Position numbers and translations under genes: made by a program. From positions 4,001,347 to 4,065,346 of the forward strand of contig CM055892.1 in the NCBI GenBank assembly GCA_029582165.1: 64,000 nucleotides of DNA. The letters are read 5' to 3'. The notes under the pieces were generated by a model. That model searched no databases. It was not told the origin of the DNA and saw nothing but the letters and a program-made list of their open reading frames with translations. Source of the DNA: Portulaca oleracea (Eukaryota > Streptophyta > Magnoliopsida > Caryophyllales > Portulacaceae). This document shows positions 42,191 through 54,850 of this stretch, piece after piece (within the stretch, counting starts at the first letter, position 1; each line of letters opens with the position of its first letter).

Positions 42191-42386
42191 TTTAGTATCT
42201 GGTTAAACCTTAAAAATTTCAGTTTTCCTAGTTTAGTTTAGAAAACCTTACCACACCCTTTGGATCGACCTAACATTCTTTGTAGTAAACTAGTTCAGTG
42301 CGTGGTTGAATGCAAATCCCTGAGAGAGAACGATATTTTACTACTACACAGACCCGTACACTTGCGGTACACAGACACCTATTAGT
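42190..42386 (+). repeat. Inverted fragment of an Athila-type LTR end
   Basis: Reverse complement of this segment matches the first ~200 bp of 28766-30154 (shared words CGGGTCTGTGTAGTA, ATATCGTTCTCTCTCAG, GGTCGATCCAA). It is the terminal part of such an LTR, ending ACACAGACA, but in opposite orientation to the neighbouring pol. No primer site follows. It marks a rearrangement or a truncated second insertion. Confidence 0.7.
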
Positions 42387-43270
42387 TTTAGGTCTGTCAG
42401 GCTCAGCACGCATAAAACCCATTCTGTTTTCTTTGGGTCAAGTTTGGTCCTTCTCTCAAAGTGAATTATCGTTGTGAATGAATAAAGAGACATCAGGAAG
42501 ATATATTTACGCATCAATTTAAGGCATGCTTAAAATAATAAAAATCGACAAGACATGGAAAAAAAATAAATTCGTGCTTGCTCATTTTTCATTATTAAAC
42601 AAAGCATCAAAAAGAGGAGTTTCGAAAATTACCTTGCCATGGGAGCGGTAGAACCAAGCATGCTTCCAAGAATGAATGGTAAGGTCCGAAAGGTCGGCAT
42701 TTGCAACTGGAATAAAGTTGCGCCTTGAAGACATCTCATGGGGTCATGCCGCCGCATGCGGAAGAGGAGGATTCCTACGAACTCTAGGATGCATTTTCCA
42801 AAAAAACGCAAAGTTACCTTCAAAGAAAAATTTCTAGAGAGAGAAAATGAGCTAGAGAGATGAGAAGAAATTGAAGATGTGAATGAATGAGATGAATGAA
42901 GCTTGGCATTTATAGAAATGTTGAGTGAATATGAACCGCTCGTTTCTAGGACCCGCCTCAAGATGCCAAATGCGTTTCATTGGCCGAAAATCCAAAGGTC
43001 ATCCCTTTGCCACCCAAAGAAGAGACATGGTTGCATGGCTCCCTCTCGTCGACACAAAGCCCGGGCCCACCATTGATTCTCTTCATGAAGGAAAAAAAAA
43101 GGGGCCAAAACCCGCGCGGCTTTTGAGCGCCCTGCAGGCCAGTTCTCATGGCCCAACACCTTTCAATAGCCCAATAGATCTTATAACACCCGCACGGGTT
43201 TTATACCAACAAAAACCTAAATCAGCGGCCCAAGATCCTACGGCCTAGCATCTTTCAACGGCCTAAGGAT
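42387..43270 (-). repeat. Minus-strand LTR fragment of an Ogre/Tat-like element
   Basis: Read on the minus strand it has palindromes AAAACCC-GCGC-GGG-like (43204-43107, two degenerate copies), TATAAAT at about 42915-42909 and a CT-rich leader, the layout of a promoter-bearing LTR half. The palindromes are the type found in the 44002-45542 LTR. Exact ends are not clear. Short frames across it are not genes. Confidence 0.55.
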
Positions 43271-43359
43271 CCCCAACATTCAGGTAAAAATCTGAACCCA
43301 TTTGCATTTTTGTGAAAACTAATACTTACTTTTTTGATGATTTTTCAGGTTGCCACATA

Positions 43360-43920
43360 AAAGAGCACCATCATCCGGTCGCCGCTAAAAAGGGACCATC
43401 GGTCATCCGGTTGCCGCATAAAATAGCACCATCAGCGACAGTCGTCAAACGGCCGCCACCTAAAGACCTCCAACGATGTCATCAACGACAGTCGTCCAAC
43501 GGCCGCCACCTAAAGGCCTCCAACGATGTCATCAGCGACAGTCGTCAAACGGTCGCCACCTAAAGGCCTCCAACGATGTCGTCAGCAACAGTTGTCCAAA
43601 CGGGTTCCACATAAAGATCTCCAACGACATTCTCAGCATCGGTCATCTAACGGTCACCATCTAAAGGTTACCGACGACCTCTTTATAAGCGTCAGTCGTG
43701 CAGTGGGTTCCACACAAAGGTCTCCAACGACTTTCTCAGCATCAGTCGTCCAACGGTCACCATCTAAAGGTTACCAACGACCTCTTCATCAATGTCAGTC
43801 GTGCAGCGGATTCCACTTAAAGGTCTCCAACGACACCTCCAGCACCAGTCATCCAACGGTTGCCATCTAAAGGTTACCAACGACATCATCATCAGCAACA
43901 TCAGCCGGTCGCCATGTAAA
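43360..43920 (+). repeat. ~50-bp tandem repeats in the 3' region of an Ogre/Tat-like element
   Basis: About ten units with period 50-53 bp, built on CAGTCGTC-AACGG and CCACCTAAAGG-CTCCAACGA words, more diverged toward the right. They precede the polypurine tract at 43987. Plant Tat/Ogre elements are known to carry variable tandem repeats at this place. Confidence 0.85.
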
Positions 43921-43986
43921 AGAGCACCGCCAGCATCAATACAAACAACAAGCCTACTTTGACCTTCGTCCTATTCAGACTCGATC

Positions 43987-45542
43987 AAAGTGGGGGCTCT
44001 CTGTAGACACCGGGATTTTTACCAATATAATCCCGACTTATCAAAAGTGTGAATAAAACATCAAAGGCCGAATACATCATTAGGCCAATGTAGCAAGCAA
44101 TGCAAATAAATCAAAACAACCCGGCCCACTTCCAGCAACAAAACCCACACGGGTTTTAAAACCAAGAAAGCGGCCCAGAACCAGGACAGGCCCAAGGCGC
44201 GCCCCGGCCCAGACTTCAAAACCCGCGCGGGTTATCATGAAGCCATAACGCGTCGTTCAAAGTCCACGTCAGCGATCCGTGTGTGGGTATTTTAAAACCC
44301 GCGCGGGGTTTAATTTCCAGAATCCGACGCCAAAATCATCTTGATCACCCTCCCTTGATATTAACCCCATGTGCTTTGACTTTTGCCCTTGACTTGGGTG
44401 CTACGTGATTGCATGGCATGATCATGGGGATGTGTTCCCATGATTTTCCCTCCTAAACCTCACTTCCTCCAACTATAAATACCCCCTCTATTCTTCCACT
44501 AAGGGCATCAACTAATACCATCATTATCACCTAAACTCTTTTAAATTCCATCATCTATATCCACTCTCTAATTCTCTTCTAATCATTTTTTGTCATATCC
44601 ATATTATCACCCTCATACCATTTTTCTAAACCACTTACACCCTTCCATCAATAGTTCCAAGTCAATGCAAAATCAACATCTTCGCCCGGCACATTCGGGC
44701 TCTCAAATCAAAAGAGGTTCGTTTTCATTTTCATCATGGTTATTTAAATCATGTAATTTGTAAATTATTTCCTTTACTTGTGCATAGTTTGTAAACAAAA
44801 AAAAACTTCATTTTATATTGCATGATGAGAATATAAACTTGTGAGATTAATTAAACTCCCCCCCCCCCTCTTTTTTTCATTTAATGTCGATTTTAGTAGA
44901 GTCTGTTTTCTAACAAGCGAATTCGAGAATTCTTATAATTCTCCTATTCGTAACCTTACCCCCGGACTTAGAATCGGGTTTCGTAGACCGGAGTTATTTT
45001 ATTGTTTTTATGGTTTCCCGGTTTCCCTAAATCGACTGGAGACTCTTTTATCCTTTTTATAATCCATTTAATCATTTAATCTTAGAATTTGCACTAAAAA
45101 TAATTAAAAATGACTTAACATTTCCCATTCATCACATTTAAGGCTAAAGTCGAGAAAAAGTGGGCCGGGAAACGATAAAACCCGCACGGGTTTTACCGTT
45201 TCTGACTCATTTTCTCTGACCCAGAACAGCGGACGGCCCAGCCCAAGAATGGTCAAAACCCGCGCGGGTTTTGATTGTTCTTGGCGGTCCGGTAGCTTTC
45301 TTTTGGGCCGGAATTTGTGTTTGGGCCAATTTTAAGTTATATTTCATATATTTTTGGGCGTAATTTCAGGTATTTAAATAATATAAAACGGATTTTATAA
45401 AATAAATAAATTGTCATCACCCCGAAAATGAATTTCGAAAATAAAAATATCCTTATTTAAGGATTAAGCAACCTTAGTCGACTCCCGATCGTTTAAGTAG
45501 CGCATCACGGAGAAAAGTGGTCACTTTTCCCGGGGTCCTACA
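43987..45542 (+). repeat. Polypurine tract and 3' LTR of an Ogre/Tat-like element
   Basis: Polypurine tract AAAGTGGGGGCTCTC (43987-44001) is followed by the LTR from TGTAGACACC (44002) to GTCCTACA (45542). TATAAATA at 44474-44481. Palindromes AAAACCC-ACAC-GGGTTTT (44140-44157), AACCCGCGCGGGTT (44220-44233) and AAAACCCGCGCGGGGTTT (44294-44311) lie before the TATA box; two more, AAAACCCGCACGGGTTTT (45177-45194) and AAAACCCGCGCGGGTTTT (45255-45272), lie in the downstream half. The U5 wording (TAGTAGAGTC...GCGAATTCGAG...CGTAACCTTACC) recurs at 63736. The matching 5' LTR and coding parts are not in the window. Confidence 0.82.
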
Positions 45543-45624
45543 CTTACATATCAAATTCACATAAAAATAATAACGTCAACGGCCACACACCGGAGTATAT
45601 CACGAGCTACATGCTCAAAGTCGA

Positions 45625-45692
<68 letters not shown>

Positions 45693-48600
45693 TTGGAAAG
45701 GTTAAAAAATGTTATTCCAAACAAGAGATTACAAGCCTAAAAAAAAAAAGAAAAAAAAACTTAGCAAAGAATATCTATACAATATTTGTATTTTGATATA
45801 TATATATATATATATATACATAAAAATAAATCTACAAGGCAAGATAGTCATCATACCTTCAGTACTGTCTACCGACTAGGACTTCGATTCATAAAAGTCA
45901 AATGGAGAAGTCAAGAAGATTCACTTGATTGTAACTATACACATGTTATAATACTAAATCAAGTTATATGTAAGGCATATTGATTACTATTTACAAATTT
46001 CTACTTTTTTCATAAATTAATCACCAACGTGAATTGAAAGAGGACTTACCTTTTCCTCCACAATGTAGATACCAGCTTCATAAGTCTCATGAATATGAGA
46101 AACCCGATTCTTTACTTCTAAATCAATGCTCTCTTGATGTACTATTTGATAACGGACTTTTGATAACTACAAGGTATCAAAGAAGTTTATTAATAAATAA
46201 AATTAACCATAAGTCGTCCGAAGATTTTCCGCCATCACAAGCCATCATCATTAAACACACACACACACACACTATATAAACAAGTAGGCCACTGCCCTCA
46301 ATTTGTATGGACAGGAATTTCAACAAGAAAAAAAAAATAATCGTGTTTACAATATGTCGTTACCAAGTAGAGCAATCTTTAGCATCTATAAGTAAATTCG
46401 TTCTATAATTCAGATTTTGTGTTTTAGGTAAATGACTAAGCCATTGCCTAGATTCATCAATGTTCTTCCCCGTAATCACAATTACTTACAACCAAATATG
46501 CATGTCAAAAATAAGAAAACTTCCACTAAAATTTAAGCACCACATCGATCCTTTAGGAGATTCCCTCACATAGAATGAATATAAAAAGAAGCTAGAACAA
46601 GAATCAAACTGAACCAGGGGGCATAGATACGAAGTTTAAAGTCTTCTAATATTGACAGTTTGCATCATAGATTTAGGCAAACCTAAGATCACTAAGGAGA
46701 TAATAAATGACTAAATTAGGGAAGAAAATCTAGGGGTTTGATCTAACATTGCATGAAAATCACTCAACTCTCATCCCTTCACAACTAAAAAAAAAAAAAA
46801 AAAAAAACACTCACTCACAACACCAATCATCTAAAGGGCAACTTCGATCCCAAAAGATTAGTGTTTGTACCTCATAACTCAACAGATACAATTACTAATA
46901 GTGTTGTGCATGTTTTTGATAGGAAAAATATTGATAGTATTGTGTACATTACTACTAATGCTTATTACTTCTAGCTACAAAACTTTCACAGACAGTATGC
47001 TTCAACATTAAGGGGTCCTTCATTCAAGGAAAACTCGTCAGTTTCCATCTCAATCTCAAAATTAGGAAGATTAGCAGGTCCACTCGACGTCAAATCCATA
47101 AACTTGGAAACAATCAAACCCAACCAAGCCCTCAAGCATCTCACCAAACATGCTACATCAAAATACTTAACTAAACAATCAATCATTTCGCTGTTCTTCA
47201 TAATCAATTAGCAGGAATTCTAGTCAAAGAAAAAGCATTGTCGCATAAATTGGCAAATATGATAATAACCAAAGCAAGAAATGAAGGAAAGGATATAGAA
47301 AACTTATATTCCTAGCGGGATGATTGAAGCATTTTCCTTTTGCACTCTTCCAGTCTCCTTTGTCGCGATATATTAAATCTGCCTCCCTCCACAAAAAAGG
47401 AAGACGAATTAAGAGCAACGGCTGCAATAAAGGTCAAAGGATATGGGAAATCGAAAGAGGGAAGAAGAGAAGTATGTAGTAAGGTAAAGAGTACTAATAC
47501 ATGGAACCTTAACAATGTAAAGTTCATCCAGCCAAAGTTCTCCAAGTCTATGCATTAGCTCATTTTAAGCCTCTTATCATAAGATACTATTACACCCCAT
47601 CCACCCATGGCCTCCTTCAGACTATGACTGATCTTATTCAGCTTGGCCATCAACATAAATTGTACTTCAAACAAAGTGAGAAGGTTCCTTATAAAGACAT
47701 ATCACATTTGTCAGTCACACTTTATAATGGGAAATCAGAATATTAACACTATGTAGCAGATAATTCAATGACCAGTTTTTTCAAGTTTTAGGATCAAATA
47801 TGAAATTGCTGGTTCAACTTTAGCTCACATTGTCTTTGATTCTTATGCTATATCCAGTAAGCTATACTTGCTTTGTCTCTTCTCGCTTCCCAATCGCCTC
47901 AAATATCTACAAAAGGTAAGAAAGCACTACAAAAAGCTTTGTAACTTGTAAACCTAACTGTCTCGAGAAACAAGCTAACAGGACAAACCATATAACAACC
48001 ACCAATTTCAAAATAAGCACCACGACAGCCCAATTCAAGGACAACCCTACTCAAATGACTTGACAAAAATCCATTGTTGAAGTGCGGAGAAATAGCTATT
48101 GAACATCTTTCCCCCCTTATAAAGAGTTTGACTGACTTGTAGAAAAGGAAACCAACCTCCCATGAAAGACAGAAGCATTTAGGCGTTTAGACATAAAATC
48201 TTCTTTTCTCTACCATAGATGCTAGAGAGAAACATCATTAATAATTTATATTGTTTAAATGACAAATGCGACTACATTGATGTCAGTGAATTTCATTTTT
48301 CAATACCACCCTCGTCATTCAGTAGATGTTGGAATAGCACTTTTTTTTTTGATAATTTGCGGTCAAGAGACCCTTTTATTCAAATCAAAAGATGGGCTTG
48401 CATAAACAACGACAATGAAAATGAAAATGAAAATGAAAGAGCTGACACTCCTCACCCACATGAGATGTAACCATGAAAACACACCAAAGGACACATTGCT
48501 TCAAATTAACCATGGTGGATTGCAGACAACAGTTGTAGAACTCTGGGTTTTGGAAGATGATTCACTTCATGTCATCTTTTCTAGTTCAAAGACCAAGATA

Positions 48601-50149
48601 TATATGTGAATGCCACTAATGTTTTGTGAATGCCACCACTAGAGATAAAACCCCACCAATACTTTGATTTTTCCAAAACAGAGAATGCCACCACTGTTTT
48701 GAGAAACAAAACAGAGAAAGTGAAGCTGTCAGAACATCAGCAGCCCACCCCAATCCAATCTAAAGCATTAATTTGCTTCTTTTAATAGCTCGGTTAAGTT
48801 GCAAAACCTCAATCGATTCAGGTGCCCCAACACCAACTGTAAGAAGCCCACGTCTTGCAGCTCATGAAACCACCAGAAACTTACAGTATTTAGCAACTGT
48901 TACCACACAAATCGTGATACACGCCCAAATCAGTTCAGCTTGTAAAAGAGAGCTTGAAATGCAACATGAATAGGTAAAGAAGCAGAAATGTCGACCAACA
49001 CCACTCCACAACCACTTAAGACAACCAGGACCCTAGCACCCACAGAAACATGCACCAAGACACTAACTCAAAGAGATGGCAACACAGGGGCTTAACACCT
49101 AGCACGCACAAAAACATGCACCAAGACAGCACAAACAGGGGTTCAACAACCAGCACCCACAGACCATATACATCCACCGAACATTACTCACAGCAGAATC
49201 ACATATTAGGTCTGCAAAATGTGTAAGTGCGGTGGAAGACTTGAACAAAAACATACATAGATACACAGTTCAACATAATCAAGGCCAAATTTTGAATTAA
49301 AACAAATACAGAAAGTGGGATAAACCGAGAAAGGGAATGATTGTCTAGATTTTGTTAGGTTTTGCTCACCAGAGACACGAATTAACTCATCTGCAACAAT
49401 TCAATGGTAGTAATTTAGGTTCTATGGGATTTAACTACTAGTGAATTCACTACAAAATAAGTTATTAACAAAAAGAGGCAAGCAAATGAACACACATAAG
49501 AGAGAGAAAGAAAGATAGTGTCACAGACTAGAAAAGCAAACAACAAAAACAAGAATCGAGCAGAAAATTACTTATTGTTCATCTTTAACAACGAGATTGC
49601 AAAGTGCAAGAATGGAGGAATCAGAATGGAGGGAGCTGAAATGCATCTTCCATGGCTGTGCGACTCACCAAAACCAGCGCACCTTGAATTAGTGCTAGAA
49701 CAAGCCTTCACCTCGAGATTGTCAAAGTTTGAGTTTCTTTTTGAATATGGAAACCCTACAATTCGACATGTGAGTTCACCACTGAAAGAAACTTGCAACT
49801 TTCTTCATTTTTCCAGGAAAATCATCACTTGACTCACCAAACCCTTCAAAATGCCAGGACTAGTTCAAGAAGCTTTTGATTGTGCTGCTTATATGGGACG
49901 GAAGGTGTTGACGAGGAAGGGACGGAAGCTTTCGATTGTGTTGCTTCTAGGGGACGAAAATCGAAAGAGAGAAAAAGACATGAGAGGGTTGAGTAGGCGT
50001 CTAATATGGGACTGAAATCGAAACCCTATAGCGACTAACGACGGCAGAAGTGAGAGAGTTGCTGGTTCTGGGTAGTGAGAGAGTCGGGTCTGAGATCGCA
50101 CTGATCCAAGAACAAGAAGTGCTAGGGTTTGCCAATTGCCAAAAAATTA
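45543..50149. other. AT-rich DNA without a recognisable gene
   Basis: Contains an (AT)n run (45627-45690), a TA run near 45800, (AC)n at 46254-46272 and poly-A stretches. Small frames up to about 100 codons have no recognisable domain. A splice-donor-like junction on the minus strand near 46056 follows about 90 bp of open sequence, which may be an exon of a decayed low-copy gene, but I cannot identify it. Confidence 0.5.
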
Positions 50150-50383
50150 AAAGAAAAACACAGTAGAGGGAATTTCACAATTTAGCAAAAATTTTAATGT
50201 ATATCCCTCCTTTTTTCTTAACAATTTGAAACACTTTTGTGGTAATTTCAAAGTTTGCCACAATATAGACCCTTTTTGTGGCAGAATAATACATGCTACT
50301 AATGATCTACAACTATAGATTGTAGCAATTTAAAATTTGCCACTAATAAATTACCACAAAAGACCAATATTCTTGTAGTGATG
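50150..50383 (+). mobile_element. CACTA-like right terminus
   Basis: Ends TTCTTGTAGTG (reverse complement CACTACAAGAA, a common plant CACTA terminus) after about 200 bp dense in TTGTGG/CCACAA subterminal words. A possible left partner CACTACAAAATAAG starts at 49447, but the 3-bp flanks (att/atg) do not match. Confidence 0.4.
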
Positions 50384-52841
50384 CCTCAGATTCAAGATGT
50401 GGCATGTATGGACTCTAAAGCTGAATGGTATAATTAATAATCGGAAAAGTGATGAATGGTATAATTAAGAGTAGAATGTGTATATCTGAAGCATTGCATT
50501 GCGCAATTAACATTTGTCGGGATTATTTTCATTGTTTATTTCTTGTTTATTTTGTTGGGGAGTGATTATGAGATGATAGATCTGCAAAATGGATGTAGAC
50601 TTGTTTTAAAACTAGTATAGGATGAACTACCAGGACTTTATCAATTAAGATTTCAGCATGTACAGGTAGGGCTTGAATTAATGCAATGATTCAAAATTTG
50701 TTAATTAGGTTACTAAGAAATTATTCTACTATGAGTGATTTATGAAAATAGGTTATGAAATTGGCGAATTAGCTACCCTATATGAAAATAGGTTATGAAA
50801 TTATTCTACTATGGGAGATTTACTCCTTGATTATATGAAATTCAATGTATTATCATGACATATAACTTCTTCCTACAAAACAATATATTGAAAATCCTCG
50901 TTCTTGTCTTTTTGTCTTATGAATGTTTTTCTTCATCCAGATCTAAAATCATATATCAAATTTCAGGGTCTTCTTTTTCCAGTGACTTGCAACGTGCGAA
51001 GCAACTTCTCCAGTGACTTGCTCTCAGGTATGTTCTTCTTCTAGTGTTATAGGCTTATAGTGTTATGTTTGTGTTTGTTGATAACAATTGCACTGGGTAC
51101 TGCCTACTGCTACTTATTCTTTGTTGTTTATTCTTTGCGTTTGTGTATGTTCTTCTTCTACAGTTTGTAATCTTATATGGAGAAAATTAGTGAGCTACTT
51201 GTAAAAGTTGACATACACATTTTGTAACCCAGAATAATACTTTGTGTCTATTCTAGTTTGTAGTCTTATATAACAAAATAAAAGTTGAAGCCATTAAGGT
51301 GATTTAGCTGGTGAGATCAGTTTCATCTCCTTGCACAGAAACTTATATTTGCTGCTTGTTTTCTCTTTACTGTGACTGTCTTAATCTGTAGTTTACAAAA
51401 TCAATTTAACGTGTTGAATCATGAGCTTTTGCACTTTTGCATTTGATTTTGATTTGGATCTCATGCTTGAGTAAACAGAAAGTAGTCACTTGTAGAAGAG
51501 ACTGGTAGGATTGGCAATAGAACAGGGCATAAATGAAGGAGAGCCATGGTTAGGGAGCGTTTACATTTAAGTGCTAATGAAGTTGATGGAAAAAGGCTTA
51601 GCATTCTGGTAGAAAATGAGCTTGAATATACTAGGGACTTTGGGGGTGATTTGCTTGAAAGAACTAGATGAGATTTAGAGAGGTATATGATACACTTCTA
51701 CTCACAATAGGAATAATGTTTGAAAGAACTAGATGAGATTTTCTGTGCAAAAAAAAATGCATTTCTCGGTCCACAAAATGCAATTTTCTAACCACAAAAT
51801 GCAATTTCCTGACCAGAAAATGCAATTTCGTATGCAGAATATGAGATTTCTGTGCAGAACATGAGATTTTCTAACCAGTATTACTTAATGATGGCTCAAG
51901 GCGTGATTCACCTTTGTCTTGGGATGCTCTTTCGTTCTCTAATGCCTTTGGTAAGAAAATTATAATGTGTAGCTAGCAATCACAACCTGTTATTAGTATT
52001 GGGTTATATACTCTATCTGTTTATTATTTGGCAAACAACAACAAGGTCGTGCTAGTGCATGAAAGCATATCAACCAAGTGCAAGTTGGTTTACACAAGCG
52101 CTTAGGAAGTAATCCAGTATGTGCATATGATATATTTTATGTGATGTTTTTTTTTTTAATAAACCTTTGTCTTGTATTCTTATATTGATTTATATATCTT
52201 ATTCATGTTTTTGACTCATTTCTAGCAATCACCAAAGACATTAGTCAATAGGAATATATTTCCTTCTCATAATATTGTCAATGGAATACATATACCAGGT
52301 GCTTGCAGGCTACGGGACTTTGTAAAAATAAGGTTCATTCAAATGTATTGAGGGATGTTCTTAAGCAAAAACTTGATAGAGCTATACTTGTAAGTATATC
52401 TTGCCCTCAATAAATGTATCTCATTTACGATTTTTTGCTGTTGTGTAAAAGTTAATGTAAGATGGTTTAATGATTGCTCCAATTGTTTGATTTGATAATT
52501 TTAGGTAGTCAATAACAATGCGGAACAAGGGATGGACGATGGTATTTTTGAAGAGTGATGATGTTGAGTTCTCCAATTGTTACACATCCAATTAACGTTA
52601 AGTTTTACTTTTGCTTAGACAAATTTGTTGATATACTAAGAATTAGTTTGAGAAATATTTGACTTTGTAATGACATATATTTGGCTAGACTTTGTTATGT
52701 TCCAACTTTAGATTATTTTTAAGTTGTCTTAGCTGGTACACATCAATGTTACATAATACGTATTTTACAATAATTATAATGTAAGGTTGAAGTGTTTTTT
52801 TTTTTTTTACAATAATTTTAATGTAACGTTTATACTTTGCG

Positions 52842-52891
<50 letters not shown>

Positions 52892-53000
52892 GTGCTTACA
52901 TTAACATATAAATTAACATTAAATAATAAAATAATTATTAAGAAATATAATAACTAATAAGTTCCCGCCAAAAATTAGTTGGGTTTAAAGGGTTGTTATT
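50384..53000. other. AT-rich DNA, possible interior of a degraded DNA transposon
   Basis: No supportable gene. Includes a short local duplication (AAAATAGGTTATGAAATT, near 50743 and 50784), a small tandem array (51743-51880) and a (TA)n run (52842-52887). Confidence 0.45.
51743..51880. repeat. ~24-bp imperfect tandem repeats
   Basis: Five to six units around AAAATGCAATTTTCTAACCAC with substitutions; the last two read GAACATGAGATTT. Confidence 0.7.
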
Positions 53001-53307
53001 CGTTAATGGTTTGCCGCACTTATATGTGCAAGTAAATTTAGGCTTATAGTTTTAAAGAGGTAAATTTCCCCACATATATATGTGCAAGCAACTACCCACA
53101 CATGCAAGTGCAGTGAATCAATGTATTCCCTTTACATATATATGTGGGTAGTGTAAGTGCTTACCACACATAGTAAGTGCGGCAAAATTTTCCCCACAGT
53201 TTCCAACAGCACACTTAGTTAAGTGTGGGGAGTAGTCTTAGCTGCATTTACATGTGTGGCTAACAACCATTTTAAGTGTGGCTGAACACATCTTTTCTTG
53301 TAGTGGC
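53000..53307 (+). mobile_element. CACTA-like right terminus with subterminal repeats
   Basis: Ends CTTTTCTTGTAGTG at 53307 (reverse complement CACTACAAGAAAAG). The preceding 300 bp hold many copies, in both directions, of TAAGTGTGG/CCACACTTA and ACATATATATGTG words, the usual subterminal transposase-binding layout. No left end identified. Confidence 0.5.
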
Positions 53308-53879
53308 TATGTGCATCCCTATCATATTTTTCTAATGTGTAAATTATGTGCTACATGTTGTTCTATTCTTTTTTTTTTTTGGAGTCGGTCCCATATTGCA
53401 TTTCCTCCAAGTATTGCTTTAGTTAGGATAATAGTCAAATGGAATATAATTGGGCCCGAAAGGCTCTCTTAGGCCCAAGTCGAAATGGTTGACTTTGTGA
53501 GAGGTCCAAGTTTGACTTTATCCAACCCTAAGTGGCATTTGATCCCTAAGGTATTTGCCCGGTCATTAATTAAATTTGAGTCTATTAAAACCATAATGTT
53601 GACTCGATTTTATGTTGGCCCGATGTATACCTTCCCCCTTCATTGTATATGGCATCATCTTAGATTAGGAGTCTTCATGCAAGCCCAAAAGTGGATGAGT
53701 CCATCCAAAAAAAAAAAATCATTCATCATGTAGGCATTGTTTGCATTAGGTTGTCCCACATAAATCACTAGGTCTTTCGGTATGTCAATGTCAGGGTTAA
53801 TTTTGAGGTCTATGGTATCCATACAGGAAAAATAGGACCCGAACAGCAAAGAGTTAAGTCTTGGGCTAGAGTTGGATCT
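53308..53879. other. Unassigned stretch
   Basis: No domain or repeat I recognise; frames up to 82 codons appear to be chance. Confidence 0.4.
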
Positions 53880-54850
53880 CAAAGGTTATCAAGCTTCTCA
53901 CCAATCTTATTCACACCACCAAGCGCAGGCTTGCCTGTCGTCCTTGATACTGATTTCGACACTCCTTCTCAAACTTCATTGACAACAAGCGATATTGTGT
54001 CCGTTCCTTCCAACTTCATGGTTGAAGAAGAAGCTAGGGACCAACCCATCACTGCTGCGAACCTTTCTGATGTAGTGCGGGACATCTATACTTTAATAGA
54101 AACATGATCAAACCAACAGGATCGTAGGATCGAAGGGGTCATCTAGGCCATTCAAACAATCAATGACAGATTAGGCATAGGGCAGGACCCAAAGGATGAT
54201 GATAGAAGTGTGCACATTGAAAAGATTGTACCCCGGGATCAGCAACTTGTGCCATTTCAGGACAATAGGGTCGATAACCTATAGAACACGCTGAGGCAAA
54301 TCCTTCAATTTAGGGAACATTTCTTGGACATTGGCTTACCAATTGCTCCTCAGGCCAAGCTTTATGATAAATTCTCCTTGTCCGAGAAGAAATTTAAGGC
54401 CATGGAGAACCCCACTCATCATGTGCGTAGCTTCGCGCGTATGATGGCCTTAAAGAAGTAGACCCTAGTCTGTATGCTCATGTCTTCACCTGGACTTTGA
54501 GTGACGAGGTCTTAAAGTGGTACTACACCCTTCAAGTAGATACCCAAGAGAATTGGGAGGCCACTTACAAGGCCTTTATTCAACAATACGTAGCTAGTCA
54601 AGATGTTGATGTAACCATGAGTGACATGGCGGCAATCAAACAAAGTGAAGGAGAGTCATTCATTCATGAGTTACTTTAATCAAACAAAGTGAAGGAGAGT
54701 CATTCATGTGTTTATATAAGGACTTAGTCCAAGATATGTTAGCTTGATGGAATGCCAGTTAATCCCAGACTTTTCAGCTCTAAAGAAGCTGGGGTTAACG
54801 GTGGAGGGCAAGATAGAAGAAATGCTCCAATCCGGGAATCTGTCACTGCC
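53880..54850 (+). pseudogene. Ogre/Tat-type gag remnant
   Basis: Plus-strand gag in several frames with internal stops. It reads G-L-P-V-V-L-D-T-D-F-D-T-P (from about 53925), L-Y-D-K-F-S-L-S-E-K-K-F-K-A-M-E-N-P-T, D-P-S-L-Y-A-H-V-F, then S-D-E-V-L-K-W-Y-Y-T-L-Q (frame 54497-54679) and E-N-W-E-A-T-Y-K-A-F-I-Q-Q-Y, the Tat/Ogre capsid signature. A ~42-bp duplication (54635-54664 repeated at 54677-54705) follows. It belongs to the element whose 3' LTR starts at 63047; pol is absent between them. Confidence 0.7.

Noticed and set aside
46034..46200. Possible exon with a GT donor on the minus strand
   Set aside because: About 90 bp open with a plausible donor, but no neighbouring exons or recognisable domain.
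49447..50383. Complete CACTA element between CACTACAAAA and TTGTAGTG
   Set aside because: Flanking triplets att/atg differ and the subterminal words do not match between ends.
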